Positions 1 through 12,252 are shown, counted from the first letter of the stretch. The stretch: DNA of 64,000 bases from Pontibacterium granulatum (GCF_029961155.1 NZ_JASBRH010000016.1:24435-88434); one strand, 5' to 3'. Translations and numbers: made by a program. Notes: generated by a model not told the origin, from the letters alone.

Positions 1-356
1 TGGACTGCGATCTGGGGTTCGTTGTCGACGCCATTCTGGAGCGATAGAACCGGTGTATCAGCGCTAGCCAACCAATCGCCCAGCTCTGTCAGTAAGGCAG
101 GGGTGGCACCGCTCTTGAGCGAGATGATGACCAGGTCAAACTGATTGGCGCTTTGGGATTTGATTAAAGTTGCATGGTCGAGTGCGGTCACCGGTTGGTG
201 AAACTGAAATTCCGGGTGCTGGACCTTAAGACCGTTCTTTTGCAGTGCCTGGAGATGTTTGCCGCGGGCTGTCAGAGTCAGCTCGTGTCCGGCTGTTTGC
301 AGGCGAGCTGCGTAATAGGCGCCAATCCCGCCCGCACCGATCATCAGAAAACGCAT
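1..356 (-). CDS. Ketopantoate reductase-like protein (N-terminal part; gene runs off the window)
   Basis: The reverse strand opens with MRFLMIGAGGIGAYYAARL, the GxGxxG dinucleotide-binding start of the 2-dehydropantoate 2-reductase (PanE/ApbA) family, and continues through VIISLKSG and LSLQNGVDNE, both family hallmarks. The known family reaction is NADPH-dependent reduction of 2-oxopantoate to pantoate in coenzyme A synthesis, but many paralogs act on other 2-oxo acids, so the substrate is open. About 118 codons are visible and the C-terminal helical domain is missing because of the window edge. The ATG at 354-356 gives the expected Rossmann start. Confidence 0.9.
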   Translation of the reverse strand, partial: MRFLMIGAGGIGAYYAARLQTAGHELTLTARGKHLQALQKNGLKVQHPEFQFHQPVTALDHATLIKSQSANQFDLVIISLKSGATPALLTELGDWLASADTPVLSLQNGVDNEPQIAV

Positions 357-642
357 GGATACTCCTTCGGCTTTTGATAGTGAATCGATTATTTCCCTTT
401 GGTGTTTGAAGTACCAGTTTATTGGCGCATCAATCTGTTGCAAAAAGTTTGCTTTGGTGGCGGCCATAAACGGACGCGAGGTGTGTGATAAATAGCGACT
501 GGAGCGGGATGTGGTGACGTGAAAAATACGTGTGATCAGCATCGCTGGCTGTTTCACGAGCACAACGCGTATAGCCTGGAAGGGCAGCGCGAGCAACTGT
601 CGCAGGCGCTGCTCGCATCCTATTAATAAGGCAATTTAGTCC

Positions 643-1626
643 TCAGTTTTCGCTATCGACTTCGCGCATGGCTGCCGGTGGGTAACGCGCGCCTTTGATC
701 AGGCTTGGATTGATCGTCGCTTCAATCTGTTCCATCTCTTCAGCCGACAGCTTAATTTCACTGGCCGAAGCATTCTCTTCCAGATGCGCAGTGTCGCGTG
801 TCCCGGGAATCGGGATATGGCCGCTGCCTTTGTTCAGTAACCAGGCCAGCGAGAGTTGAGCCGGGCTGTAACCCAGCTCTTCGGCCAGCACAGAGAAATT
901 GCGCACCACATTCAGGTTGTGAGCGAAATTCTCGGGCTGAAAGCGAGGCATACCACTGCGCAGATCGCTATCCGATAACGCTGTCCGCAACGTTAAGGTG
1001 CCCGTTAGCATCCCGCGACCAACGGGACTGAACGGTACGAAGGTAATACCCAGTTCCTGACAGGTCGCCAGCACCTCCCGCTCAGCGCCACGGCTCCATA
1101 ACGAGTACTCCGATTGCACAGCGTCGACCGGGTGCACCGCATGTGCACGTCGGATGGTGTCGGCGGAAACTTCCGATAGACCGATGGCCCGGATTTTACC
1201 TTGTGCTTTGAGGTCGGCGAGGGCGTCCATGCTTTCCTCAATCTCGGTACTGGGATCTTTGCGGTGCAGGTAGTAGAGATCGATCACATCGGTCTGTAGA
1301 CGCAACAGGCTGGTGTCGCACATTCGGTGAATGTTCTCCCGGCTGCCATCGATAATCCGTTTGCCTGTGGCGTCACCATCCAGCGCGCACTTAGAGGCGA
1401 GGGTGAGTTGGTCGCGATAGGGTTTGAGTACCCGTCCAAGCAGTGTTTCGTTGTTACCGATGCCATATACTGCAGCGGTATCAAACAGGTCGTAACCCAG
1501 TTCCAAAGCGCGTAACAGGAGTCTCTCCGCTTGCTCAGGTTCGCAGTGGCCATAACCATGGGAGAGGTTCATGCAGCCCAGGCCGATCGCAGAGACCGAA
1601 AAAGGGCCAAGTTGCCGTTTGTGCAT
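643..1626 (-). CDS. Aldo/keto reductase
   Basis: This is a 327-residue single-domain TIM-barrel oxidoreductase of the aldo/keto reductase superfamily, the usual family length. It shows the conserved start LGLGCM-like IGLGCMNLSHGYG, the catalytic Asp/Tyr region DTAAVYG (about residue 50), the catalytic Lys in LASKCAL, the His in LYYLHR, and the NADP-binding end IPIPGTR. The layout resembles the AKR13/YajO-Tas type that reduces small aldehydes and ketones with NADPH; the substrate cannot be told. It is cytoplasmic, with no signal peptide. It is separated by about 20 bases from the SMI1-like gene upstream on the same strand, so the two may be cotranscribed. Confidence 0.92.
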   Translation of the reverse strand: MHKRQLGPFSVSAIGLGCMNLSHGYGHCEPEQAERLLLRALELGYDLFDTAAVYGIGNNETLLGRVLKPYRDQLTLASKCALDGDATGKRIIDGSRENIHRMCDTSLLRLQTDVIDLYYLHRKDPSTEIEESMDALADLKAQGKIRAIGLSEVSADTIRRAHAVHPVDAVQSEYSLWSRGAEREVLATCQELGITFVPFSPVGRGMLTGTLTLRTALSDSDLRSGMPRFQPENFAHNLNVVRNFSVLAEELGYSPAQLSLAWLLNKGSGHIPIPGTRDTAHLEENASASEIKLSAEEMEQIEATINPSLIKGARYPPAAMREVDSEN

Positions 1627-1647
1627 CGTGCTTCCTTTCCGGTGGAC

Positions 1648-2052
1648 TTAGCTTTCCAGCCACACATCTCTGGCCCAATGCCAGATTGAGCTCCACTCTT
1701 CGGTTGCCGCATCTTCCTCAATCGACCACAGCAATACTTCGCCCTCCTGGGTGATCACATAGTATTGATCGCCATCCACGCAGATAGGGACGTACTCGCG
1801 GGGCACGCCGTCAGCCCATGCGTTTGCTGCAACTTCTGGCAGGTAGGTGTGGGATTGAGGATCGGCAGCGGTGACCGGCTCGACGCTACCGTAAATCACA
1901 TCACCGGTTTTCAGCATAAATTCGCGCATCTCAAAGGGGATTGAGATCAGGATCTCCTCCTCAACTTCAACCAACTGGTCTTCGGTGGGTAGTTCCAGAG
2001 GCACAACGACCCGAGCGTTGCTCTCACGCAATTTTTGCAATACGTCTTCCAT
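1648..2052 (-). CDS. SMI1/KNR4 (SUKH) family protein
   Basis: A 134-residue acidic protein with the SUKH-fold pattern: an N-terminal helix, LPTEDQLVEVEEEILISIP (the loop-helix where the family has L-P-x-Y), then DVIYGSVEPV, EYVPICVDGDQYYVI and a Trp-rich end (SSIWHWARDVWLES). SUKH proteins are often immunity proteins to polymorphic toxins, but no toxin is adjacent here. This subtype also occurs as a stand-alone housekeeping-like gene in gammaproteobacteria, so an immunity role is not supported. It is transcribed towards the aldo/keto reductase. Confidence 0.8.
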   Translation of the reverse strand: MEDVLQKLRESNARVVVPLELPTEDQLVEVEEEILISIPFEMREFMLKTGDVIYGSVEPVTAADPQSHTYLPEVAANAWADGVPREYVPICVDGDQYYVITQEGEVLLWSIEEDAATEEWSSIWHWARDVWLES

Positions 2053-4524
<2,472 letters not shown>

Positions 4525-4532
4525 GGAGCCCA

Positions 4533-4803
4533 ATGGAAAAGAATGATAAAGCGTTACAGAAGCGGGTGAAGCGTCAAGCAGGGCGAATGAAGCAGGCAGA
4601 AAACGATCGTCCCACCCTCATGGGCCAAACTGTATATTTGGGAACGCTGGGGCTTGTGTTTGTATTACCCGTCATCGGTGGTGCCTATCTTGGGCGCTGG
4701 TTCGACAGTCTGGCAGCCGGCTACTCTGTACGTTGGACTCTGAGTCTCATCTTTTTAGGCTTAGTGATCGGAGCAATCAACGTTTATCTTTTGATCAGAG
4801 AAC

Positions 4804-4817
<14 letters not shown>
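4533..4817 (+). CDS. atpQ: N-type ATPase accessory membrane protein AtpQ
   Basis: A 94-residue protein with a charged N-terminus and two membrane helices (about residues 30-50 and 66-86: YLGTLGLVFVLPVIGGAYLG and WTLSLIFLGLVIGAINVYLL). This is the AtpI-like/gene-1 type that occupies the Q position of N-ATPase operons. The chosen ATG follows TAAGGAG closely; an in-frame upstream ATG inside atpC would add 16 residues without family character. Its 3' end overlaps the start of atpB, leaving no room for the usual atpR gene, which is missing. Confidence 0.88.
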
Positions 4818-5770
<953 letters not shown>

Positions 5771-5807
5771 ATTATGGGTCAATAATAAACAAGAAAGGAA
5801 TGCCGTC

Positions 5808-6557
5808 TTGGAACTGAACTGGTCCACATTCGTGCTGGAAATTGTCAACTTTCTGGTTTTGATCTGGATATTGCAGCGCTTTATATATAAGCCGGTCCTT
5901 AAGATTATTACGCAGAGACGCGCCGAAATAGAAAAGCAGAGTGCCGATGCGCAGTGTTTACACGAGGACGCCACCAATCTGAAAAAACAGTATCAGAACC
6001 GGCTGAATGATTGGGATCAGGAGAGGCAATTAGCACGGGATAATCTTAATAAGGAGATAGAGAACGAGCGGATTCGCCAACTTGATGAACTGCAGAGGGA
6101 GCGGGTTCAGGAGCGGGAAAAAATCAAGACAGCGGAGGAGCGACGTTATATTGAAACCGTTCGTGAGATTGAACACCAAGCTTTGCGGCAAGGAGCCCAA
6201 TTTGCTGCGCGCCTGCTAAATATAGCGAGCGGGCCTGAGCTGGAAACGCGATTGATCTCTCTGCTTATTGAAGAGCTAAACGCATTGGCCCCACATAAGG
6301 TTTCGTTGCTTCAGGAACACTGGGGGGAAGCTCCAGGATCCATAACTGTATGCAGTGTTTATCCGATATCAGAGGGGCAAAAAAAACTATTGGAAACCGC
6401 CTTGGCAAAGACTATTGGGCAAACACTCCCCGTGAATTATACACAGGAGCCTGAGTTGGTCGCTGGGTTGCGTATTACTATCGGCGCTTGGGTACTACAA
6501 ACTAATGTTCGTGATGAGCTGAAAGGATTCGAGGAATTTGCCCGTGTCGCTCGATGA
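5808..6557 (+). CDS. atpF: N-type ATPase subunit b/delta-like AtpF
   Basis: This 249-residue protein is longer than an ordinary b-subunit (about 156), as is typical of N-ATPases, which have no separate delta gene. The N-terminus is a membrane helix ([20 protein letters not shown]), followed by a long charged coiled coil (about residues 35-130). The C-terminus ends like a delta subunit: [17 protein letters not shown] then NVRDELKGF. It would serve as peripheral stalk and F1 anchor. The start is a TTG seven bases after AAAGGAA; no in-frame ATG lies near. The 3' end overlaps atpA by 14 bases. Confidence 0.92.
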   Translation: MELNWSTFVLEIVNFLVLIWILQRFIYKPVLKIITQRRAEIEKQSADAQCLHEDATNLKKQYQNRLNDWDQERQLARDNLNKEIENERIRQLDELQRERVQEREKIKTAEERRYIETVREIEHQALRQGAQFAARLLNIASGPELETRLISLLIEELNALAPHKVSLLQEHWGEAPGSITVCSVYPISEGQKKLLETALAKTIGQTLPVNYTQEPELVAGLRITIGAWVLQTNVRDELKGFEEFARVAR

Positions 6558-8037
6558 TTTTAGCGGCAACCCAGAGGGGGCGGTGGCCAAGCAGGCAGAC
6601 TGGCTGAAGCGTTATCAACCAAGCCTGCATATTGTTGAGCGAGGCAGTGTAGTCTCCGTCGGAGATGGTATTGTCTGGATCCGCGGTCTGCCCTCCGCCG
6701 CGATGGATGATATCTTGACCCTCGACGATGGCAGCAGTGCCATGGTATTCGACCTCACGGAAGACTTGGTTGGTGCTGTTTTGCTGCATGAGACTGATGC
6801 GTTGACTGCAGGTACTGCGGTACACATGACAGGGCGAACCTTAAGTTTACCGGTCGGTGACGCTTTGCTAGGGAGAGTGATCGACCCTTTAGGCGAGCCT
6901 TTAGACGGCACCAGCCCACCCCATCCCAGCGCCTGGCAATGTCTGGAAGGGCCTGCGCCAGGTATAACCGCCCGAGACTTCGTCAATCAACCGCTATACA
7001 CAGGTATCAAGATTATCGATACGCTGGTGCCCATCGGCAAAGGCCAGCGACAACTATTGATCGGAGATGACGGCCTGGGTCGAAGCGCTCTGGCGTTAGA
7101 TGCCGTTATCAATCAACGTGGAAAAGGTATTTACTGTGTTTATGTCCTCATTGGCCAAAAACGTTCCACTGTCGTCAATACCATCGAAACTCTGCGCAAT
7201 TACGATGCGCTGGATTACACCACAGTTGTAGTCGCTGAAGCGAGCAGTCTCCCAGGCTTACAATATTTGGCTCCATTTGCAGGGTGTGCGGTGGCTGAAT
7301 TCTGGATGCAACAGGGGCTGGATACCTTGGTGGTCTATGACGACCTGTCGACTCATGCCAAAACCTACCGGGAGCTTTCGTTGTTATTGCGCCGCCCTCC
7401 CGGTCGTGAGGCTTATCCCGGGGATATTTTCTCGGTACATGCCCGTTTATTGGAGCGTTCCACCTGTCTTAATGCAGTTTACGGTGGCGGTAGCATGACG
7501 GCGTTGCCCATTGTTGAAACCCAACAAGGAGAAATCTCCTCTTACATCCCGACCAATTTGATCTCTATCACCGACGGCCAGCTTTATCTTGAGCGTGAAC
7601 TGTTTTCAGCCGGTTTTCGACCCGCCATTGATATTGCTCGCTCCGTTTCTCGAATCGGAGGGCAGGCTCAGCATCCCCGGATTAAGGAAGAAGCTGGACG
7701 TATGAAGCTGGATTATCTCCAGTTTATGGAGTTGGAGGCCTTCACCCGCTTTGGTGCACGCTTGGAGGCTTCAATGGAGGACGCTATCAACCGTGGTAGG
7801 GTGTTACGGGAAATCTTGAAACAGGATCGACTTGAGCCGTTGTCAGAGCAGTTTCAGGTCGCTTGGTTGTTAGCTTTTAATGATGGATTGTTTAGCGGAG
7901 TAGAGCTTGAGCAGGTGCATCAAAGGCTCGAAGTCTTGAGGCATAAACTGCATGATTCGACCCTATCTCTGGATTCACCGCGTGAACAATGGCGTGACAT
8001 GTTGCGGCAGTGGTTAGATCTGAGTGAGGGGGAGTGA
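6544..8037 (+). CDS. atpA: N-type ATPase subunit alpha with degenerate P-loop
   Basis: This is the non-catalytic hexamer subunit, 497 residues from a GTG placed seven bases after GAGGAA; an in-frame TTG two codons upstream sits too close to that site. The arginine finger is kept (SVSRIGG), as is Walker B (LVVYDDLS). The P-loop, usually GDRQTGKT, reads GDDGLGRS (residues 174-181), so the phosphate-binding Lys is Arg and the Thr is Ser. In ordinary F1 the alpha site binds regulatory MgATP; here that binding is probably weakened or lost. The rest aligns over the full length with no truncation. Confidence 0.95.
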   Translation: MSLDDFSGNPEGAVAKQADWLKRYQPSLHIVERGSVVSVGDGIVWIRGLPSAAMDDILTLDDGSSAMVFDLTEDLVGAVLLHETDALTAGTAVHMTGRTLSLPVGDALLGRVIDPLGEPLDGTSPPHPSAWQCLEGPAPGITARDFVNQPLYTGIKIIDTLVPIGKGQRQLLIGDDGLGRSALALDAVINQRGKGIYCVYVLIGQKRSTVVNTIETLRNYDALDYTTVVVAEASSLPGLQYLAPFAGCAVAEFWMQQGLDTLVVYDDLSTHAKTYRELSLLLRRPPGREAYPGDIFSVHARLLERSTCLNAVYGGGSMTALPIVETQQGEISSYIPTNLISITDGQLYLERELFSAGFRPAIDIARSVSRIGGQAQHPRIKEEAGRMKLDYLQFMELEAFTRFGARLEASMEDAINRGRVLREILKQDRLEPLSEQFQVAWLLAFNDGLFSGVELEQVHQRLEVLRHKLHDSTLSLDSPREQWRDMLRQWLDLSEGE

Positions 8038-8038
8038 C

Positions 8039-8908
8039 ATGAGCAAGCGGCATGATCTCGACCATCATCGTTACAGTCTTGGTGAGATCCGAGAGATCAT
8101 GAACGCTATGAAAACCCTGGCCTACATGGAAACGCGAAAGCTGTCCCGCTTTATTCAGGCTCAGAAGGCAGTGGTTGCTAATATTGAGTCCGCAGCAGTT
8201 GATTTTATGTCCTTTCATGGCGATACCTTGCCAGAGGTTCAGACAGAGATAACAGTGTATTTGTTAATCGGCACCGAGCGTGGTTTTTGTGGCGATATCA
8301 ATCAGGCGCTAGCAAGTCAATTTGAGAGGGTTGAAACACATGCCGTTTATGGTGCTTCGGCAAGTCTGATTGTTATCGGTCGTAAACTACATCAATTATT
8401 TGAAAACGATAAACGTGTGGCTGCATATATCTCTGGTGCCAATATCGCTGAAGAGGTGTCCGCTGTATTAGAGGAAGTGGCGCAAGAATTATCAATATTG
8501 CAGCGAAAACATGGCACGCTCACTCTATACAGTATCTATCACTCTGGAGAAGATGGCATAAAAATGAACATGCTGTTGCCTCCATTTAAGTCGTTAAATC
8601 ATCAACAGGTTAGATATTCAGATCCGCCGCTTCTAAATATACCACCGGCTGAATTTTTTCTTGAATTAACAGATGCTTACGTGTTTGCAGCGTTAAATGA
8701 AATGCTCTATACATCTTTGATAATTGAAAACCGTCACCGGATGACGCATTTGGAGGGGGCGGTTCAGCACCTTGATGAAGAGGTCATTGAGCTGATGCGC
8801 AAATCCAACGTCCTGCGGCAAGAGGAAATCACTGAGGAAATTGAAGTGATTCTGCTTAGCACAGATAGCCCTAACATCAGGGAAAAAACTAAAAAGACCT
8901 ATAGATAG
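8039..8908 (+). CDS. atpG: N-type ATPase subunit gamma
   Basis: This is the rotating central shaft, 289 residues. It begins with the family pattern REIMNAMKTLAYMETRKL (family: I..MKMVA..KL), has a Rossmann-like middle (TVYLLIGTERGFCGDIN), and ends in a long helix containing NRHRMTHLEGAVQHLDEEV, the usual C-terminal gamma motif. The ATG follows GAGGGGGAGTG closely, one base after the atpA stop. The gene closes the operon; the last 250 bases are AT-rich with no obvious strong terminator after it. Confidence 0.92.
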   Translation: MSKRHDLDHHRYSLGEIREIMNAMKTLAYMETRKLSRFIQAQKAVVANIESAAVDFMSFHGDTLPEVQTEITVYLLIGTERGFCGDINQALASQFERVETHAVYGASASLIVIGRKLHQLFENDKRVAAYISGANIAEEVSAVLEEVAQELSILQRKHGTLTLYSIYHSGEDGIKMNMLLPPFKSLNHQQVRYSDPPLLNIPPAEFFLELTDAYVFAALNEMLYTSLIIENRHRMTHLEGAVQHLDEEVIELMRKSNVLRQEEITEEIEVILLSTDSPNIREKTKKTYR

Positions 8909-9324
8909 CAGTGCCTTTTTGAAGGTCAAATCCATTGTGAAAAGCGGTGGTTGGTCTTCTAACTGGCTAGAAGCGCCATTGGGTGGCGGATCACCAACTC
9001 TTTTGCCCATTCGTTTCGGTTGTCCCATGCGGTTTTAGCGCCCGCCCTTCGGGGCATTCAGAGCAATTCAATCTCCGCGTTAGCGCTTTTCGCCAGGCAA
9101 CCAGCATGGCTGTAACCGCTGCCTCAATCTTGAATTGCTCTGATTGCCAGAGGCGTTTCGGACTTGTTCGCAGGTTCCCTAAGCTCCTTTTTGGAAGCAC
9201 AGCAATTCCTTTCGTTTCTGAGTACGAAAATTTTTTATTGATCTAGGACAACTTTTGTAAATTTTGTGGTAAAGTCACGCGCGAAAATTTTCACAAACTC
9301 GCGGTTTGATAAGGAATATTATAA
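8909..9324. other. Intergenic region after the ATPase operon
   Basis: No gene is supported in these 416 bases. The region holds a small inverted repeat, CTTCTA/TAGAAG at 8956-8973, a larger imperfect inverted repeat at 9053-9148 (listed separately), and an AT-rich stretch at about 9225-9275 that probably carries the promoter of the 59-residue gene downstream. The composition between 8970 and 9190 is more GC-rich than the ATPase genes, marking the right edge of that block. Confidence 0.5.
9053..9148. repeat. Long inverted repeat at the right edge of the N-ATPase block
   Basis: The arm CAGAGCAATTCAA (9059-9071) is exactly complementary to TTGAATTGCTCTG (9130-9142). Pairing extends outwards to GGCATT/ATTGCC with one T-T mismatch, giving 18 of 19 pairs around a 58-base centre. 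The centre contains GCGTTAGCGC. This could be a transposon-like end pair, a miniature element or a structured RNA; no transposase is recognisable. Confidence 0.7.
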
Positions 9325-9504
9325 ATGAACGTTGATCAGCACCTGAAAGTTGCACAGTGGCACCTGGAACAGGCTCGTCTGCACGCTACTAACGGCGACC
9401 ACAAATGCGGCTGCCCAGTAAACGACCACGACGCTAAAGCGATCGCTGCTGTTGAAGCTGGCATGATGAAGATCGAAGAAGAACTGACTTGCTCCGTAAA
9501 ATAA
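9325..9504 (+). CDS. Small Cys/His-containing protein (59 aa), unrecognised
   Basis: A 59-residue frame begins MNVDQHLKVAQWHLEQARLH and contains HKCGCPVNDHD (Cys28, Cys30) and a late Cys56, with two predicted amphipathic helices flanking the Cys/His knot. TAAGGAA lies nine bases before the ATG. Codon choice is strongly biased to common codons (CTG, GGC, AAC, CGT), suggesting high expression, and a strong terminator follows 14 bases after the stop. The Cys and His residues suggest metal binding, which is inference only. I do not recognise the family. Confidence 0.85.
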   Translation: MNVDQHLKVAQWHLEQARLHATNGDHKCGCPVNDHDAKAIAAVEAGMMKIEEELTCSVK

Positions 9505-9518
9505 GTTAGTTGCTTCCG

Positions 9519-9550
9519 AAAAAAGCCGCGCCATAGAGTGCGGCTTTTTT
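9519..9550 (+). terminator. Rho-independent terminator
   Basis: AAAAAAGCCGC pairs with GCGGCTTTTTT around a ten-base loop, ending in six T. It terminates the 59-residue gene. Confidence 0.92.
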
Positions 9551-9641
9551 GTGCCTGAAAGAAACTCATGGTCCCGAAGCAGTCGTCAGTATTTGTGCTA
9601 GACTGCGCTGCAATATTAATGGAGTGATCAGGAGATTATGG

Positions 9642-10946
9642 ATGAACAAACTCGTCCTTCCCGTGGTATTCGTTGGCGCGGCTGCAATAGCGGCAGGCGG
9701 TATCAAATATACCGGTGATCAGGCACATGCGTCTGTTGTGCAGGTGGTTGAGCAGATCAATACAGCGCCGCAGTACGAAGGCATGATGAAAGCAGAGCTG
9801 CAGTCCTCGCCAGGTTATATGGCGAGCAGCTACCAGATCGACCTGATCTTCGAAGATCCAAATATCGTAGAGGTTTTGCAGATCGAACGTATCCCGTTTG
9901 TGATGAATACCAAGAACGGCTTTCTGACCGCAAACTACGATCTCCGTCTGGCCCCAGGTGAGTTGCTGGATGCCCTAAAAGCCACACAGGCCAATCCTTC
10001 CCAGCCACCTGTGCTGCTCCTGGCTGATGCCAGCTTTAATCCGGTATCACAAGAACTGGTCGTTGATCAGATCTTTAAGTCCGACACCTTTGCTGTAAAG
10101 GAAGAGAACAACGAGTTCCGTATTGGCGCTTTTGAAAGCGAAGGTACAATTGTTGGCAATGAGATGTCCGGTACAGGCTCCATCGGCGATACCGTCATCA
10201 TTGAAAACGGTGAGCAGCTGGTGAAAATGAGCGGTATGACACTGGCGCATCGCGCTACTTTGGTGCCAGGAAGCAGTTACTTTGATGGTCTGCTGTCCAG
10301 CTTCAAGATGGATGCCACAATTGGCGAGATGTGGGTGAACAACCACGCCGCGAATAAGGTTGTAACCCTGAACGACATCGGTATAGCGATGGCTCAGGCA
10401 GAAAAGGCTGACCGTACCTTGCTGGATTTTGTCTACAGTATGGGTGCAGTGGCTGTTGAGTCTGACTATGAAGAACCGGTAAACCTGAACAGCGCAAAAC
10501 TGGATATGACCTTCGACTTTGATAAAGAGGCATTCCAGACCTTTTCCAAGCAGGTAAACGAACTGCCGCAGGCACAGCGCCAGAACCCGTTTGTCATGAT
10601 GGGGCTGTTTAGTGGCCTGACAAACAAAGGTATTAACCTGAACCTGAGTACGTTTGACGTGCAAACCGATAAAGGCATCCTGAAAGCCGATGGCGATATG
10701 CAGATGGCAGGCTTCGATATGATGCAGGGCATGCAGAATCCGAACGCATTGCTGCAGAAGCTGGATGGCAATTTCCAGTTCAGTGTGGACGAATCCCTGC
10801 TGCAGGCGTTGCCGGATCAGAACCCGTACCGTGAGCTGGACGGTCTGGCGGCGCAGGGTCTGATGAAGAAAGAGGGCGGCAAGATCAGTACTGAGGTGTC
10901 TGTTAACAAAGGTAAGATCGTGGTTAACGGCATACCGATGACCTAA
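9642..10946 (+). CDS. DUF945 (YdgA-like) family protein
   Basis: The 434-residue protein has an N-terminal membrane anchor or signal (LVLPVVFVGAAAIAAGGIKYTG) and a long beta-rich body with the DUF945 layout (IEDPNIVEVLQIERIPFV-type early region; ending FSVDESLLQALPDQNPY and KGKIVVNGIPM). The family is periplasmic or inner-membrane anchored in gammaproteobacteria and its function is not established. The ATG was chosen because CAGGAG lies seven bases upstream; an upstream in-frame start would add about 31 residues that overlap the preceding terminator. It stands alone between two terminators. Confidence 0.85.
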   Translation: MNKLVLPVVFVGAAAIAAGGIKYTGDQAHASVVQVVEQINTAPQYEGMMKAELQSSPGYMASSYQIDLIFEDPNIVEVLQIERIPFVMNTKNGFLTANYDLRLAPGELLDALKATQANPSQPPVLLLADASFNPVSQELVVDQIFKSDTFAVKEENNEFRIGAFESEGTIVGNEMSGTGSIGDTVIIENGEQLVKMSGMTLAHRATLVPGSSYFDGLLSSFKMDATIGEMWVNNHAANKVVTLNDIGIAMAQAEKADRTLLDFVYSMGAVAVESDYEEPVNLNSAKLDMTFDFDKEAFQTFSKQVNELPQAQRQNPFVMMGLFSGLTNKGINLNLSTFDVQTDKGILKADGDMQMAGFDMMQGMQNPNALLQKLDGNFQFSVDESLLQALPDQNPYRELDGLAAQGLMKKEGGKISTEVSVNKGKIVVNGIPMT

Positions 10947-10968
10947 ACATGATCCTGTTCGAATAGTT

Positions 10969-10997
10969 AAAGGCAGCCCCGATCGGCTGCCTTTTTT
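10969..10997 (+). terminator. Rho-independent terminator
   Basis: AAAGGCAGCC pairs with GGCTGCC across a six-base loop and is followed by six T. It closes the DUF945 gene and overlaps the stop codon of the convergent LysR gene. Confidence 0.9.
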
Positions 10998-11949
10998 ATG
11001 CCTGGCTGTTCAGCTCTTCCAGCAAACTGTCCCGTCCGGTGTCGCTGACGTAATCCAGAAAAGTCTGGGCGACAACGGACAGGCTCTTGGACTTCAGATG
11101 CACAAGATACCAAGTGGGTGTAATCGGCAGCTGTTGCACATTCAGTTCAGCCAAACCAGTGCGGCCACCGAAGGAGAGGGTATGGCTGGAGAGGATTGAT
11201 ACCCCTAGTCCCGACATAACCGCGTGTTTGATCGCTTCGTTACTCTCGATTGTCATGCGTACGTTGAGTTTGATCTCACGGTTGGCCATATGCTGTTCGA
11301 TGGCGTGACGGGTGCCCGATCCGTTTTCCCGCATCAGGAAAGGCTCTTCGGCAAAGGTTTCCAGTGGAATTGTTGTAGCATTTGCCAACGGATGATCTTC
11401 AGGCGCAATCGCGACCAAAGGGTTGGGCAGGAAGTCATAGGTTTGCAGCGCGTGGTCCTTGGGGGGATGACTGAATACGTACAGGTCGTCTTCGCCGGTC
11501 TCCATACGATCGATAATTTGCTGTCGGTTGCCCACCTTAAAGTCGATATCGATCTCGGGATACAACTTACAGAAATCACCCAGTAGGTGGGGGATAAAGT
11601 ACTTGGTGGTTGTCACCACCGCCAGCTTCAACGTACCCGCTTTCATACCCTTGAGTTGAGACAGGGTCATATCCAGGCGATCAAAGCTCTGCAGCACCTC
11701 GCGGGCGGTAGAGACAACGGCAAGTCCTGCTTCGGTGAAAATCAGCTTGCGGCCGACTTGATCGTAGAGCCTGGCATCCACTGAGCTTGCCAGCTTTTTC
11801 AGCTGCATGGAAACGGTAGGTTGGGTCAGATGCAGCTGCTCGGCAGCGGCGGTGACGGAGCCCTGTTGGTAGACCGCCAGCAGGATCTCCAGCTGTCTGA
11901 TCGTACCAATATGCGCGTGTAGGCGTGATTGATTCATGTATAGATGCAT
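10996..11949 (-). CDS. LysR-family regulator, CbbR/CmpR-like
   Basis: The 317-residue protein has the LysR winged helix at residues 17-76 (RQLEILLAVYQQGSVTAAAEQ, LHLTQPTVSMQLKKL) and a two-lobe effector domain starting LKLAVVTTTKYFIPHLLG. The last phrase and the FKVGNRQQIIDRM region resemble the CbbR/CmpR branch, which senses carbon status. It is divergent from a small membrane protein and an SbtA-like bicarbonate carrier, so it likely controls them. Two ATG codons (11949 and 11937) are possible, and neither has a strong ribosome-binding site. Confidence 0.88.
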   Translation of the reverse strand: MHLYMNQSRLHAHIGTIRQLEILLAVYQQGSVTAAAEQLHLTQPTVSMQLKKLASSVDARLYDQVGRKLIFTEAGLAVVSTAREVLQSFDRLDMTLSQLKGMKAGTLKLAVVTTTKYFIPHLLGDFCKLYPEIDIDFKVGNRQQIIDRMETGEDDLYVFSHPPKDHALQTYDFLPNPLVAIAPEDHPLANATTIPLETFAEEPFLMRENGSGTRHAIEQHMANREIKLNVRMTIESNEAIKHAVMSGLGVSILSSHTLSFGGRTGLAELNVQQLPITPTWYLVHLKSKSLSVVAQTFLDYVSDTGRDSLLEELNSQA

Positions 11950-11996
11950 GTCTATTTTAAAAATAAATAATATCGATTTTTGTCTATTCTTAAAAT
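11949..11996. promoter_or_regulatory. Direct repeats in the LysR/SbtA divergent region
   Basis: TGTCTATTTTAAAAAT (11949-11964) recurs as TGTCTATTCTTAAAAT (11981-11996), 32 bases apart, which is three helical turns. The position between the divergent LysR gene and its presumed target makes these candidate binding sites for that regulator. The first copy abuts the LysR start. Confidence 0.45.
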
Positions 11997-12048
11997 CCTT
12001 CAGAATGCTTTCCCGTCGAGTGAATCTTTACAGGAGAGAATAAATCAG

Positions 12049-12252
12049 ATGAAAAAGCGGGCGTTTGCGTTTGAGATGGCGGTGTCCTTTGTGCTGATGG
12101 CATTGGGCTTGGTGCTGGTTCAGCTGGGGCTGCCAGGATACGGACTGGTTGTTGTTGCAGCGATCCTGATGGGTCTGTCCTTTGTAACCCGTAAGTGGGT
12201 GGCACAGACTGCAAACGTTAAGGTGGCTGCTCCTAAACGGGGTAACCACTGA
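12049..12252 (+). CDS. Small two-helix membrane protein upstream of the SbtA-like gene
   Basis: The 67-residue protein has two membrane helices (FAFEMAVSFVLMALGLVLVQL and YGLVVVAAILMGLSFVT) and a basic tail (KVAAPKRGNH). CAGGAG lies upstream of ATG 12049 at a rather long spacing; an in-frame TTG at 11980 would extend it by 23 residues into the operator-like repeats. The stop overlaps the next start (TGATG), so it is almost certainly translated together with the bicarbonate carrier. I do not recognise the family; it is not the PII-like SbtB found beside cyanobacterial SbtA. Confidence 0.78.
   Translation: MKKRAFAFEMAVSFVLMALGLVLVQLGLPGYGLVVVAAILMGLSFVTRKWVAQTANVKVAAPKRGNH

Noticed and set aside
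519..626. 35-residue plus-strand frame starting at GTG with the sequence phrase HRWLFHEHNAYSLEG
   Set aside because: The codons look plausible but there is no ribosome-binding site, no family and an unclear start. It could be a gene remnant, so it is not listed.
9059..9142. Possible integron attC site, because of GCGTTAGCGC between the arms
   Set aside because: The arms lack the RYYYAAC/GTTRRRY core arrangement and no integrase is present.
8991..9200. 69-residue minus-strand frame across the long inverted repeat
   Set aside because: It is read through both arms of the repeat, with no ribosome-binding site or family.
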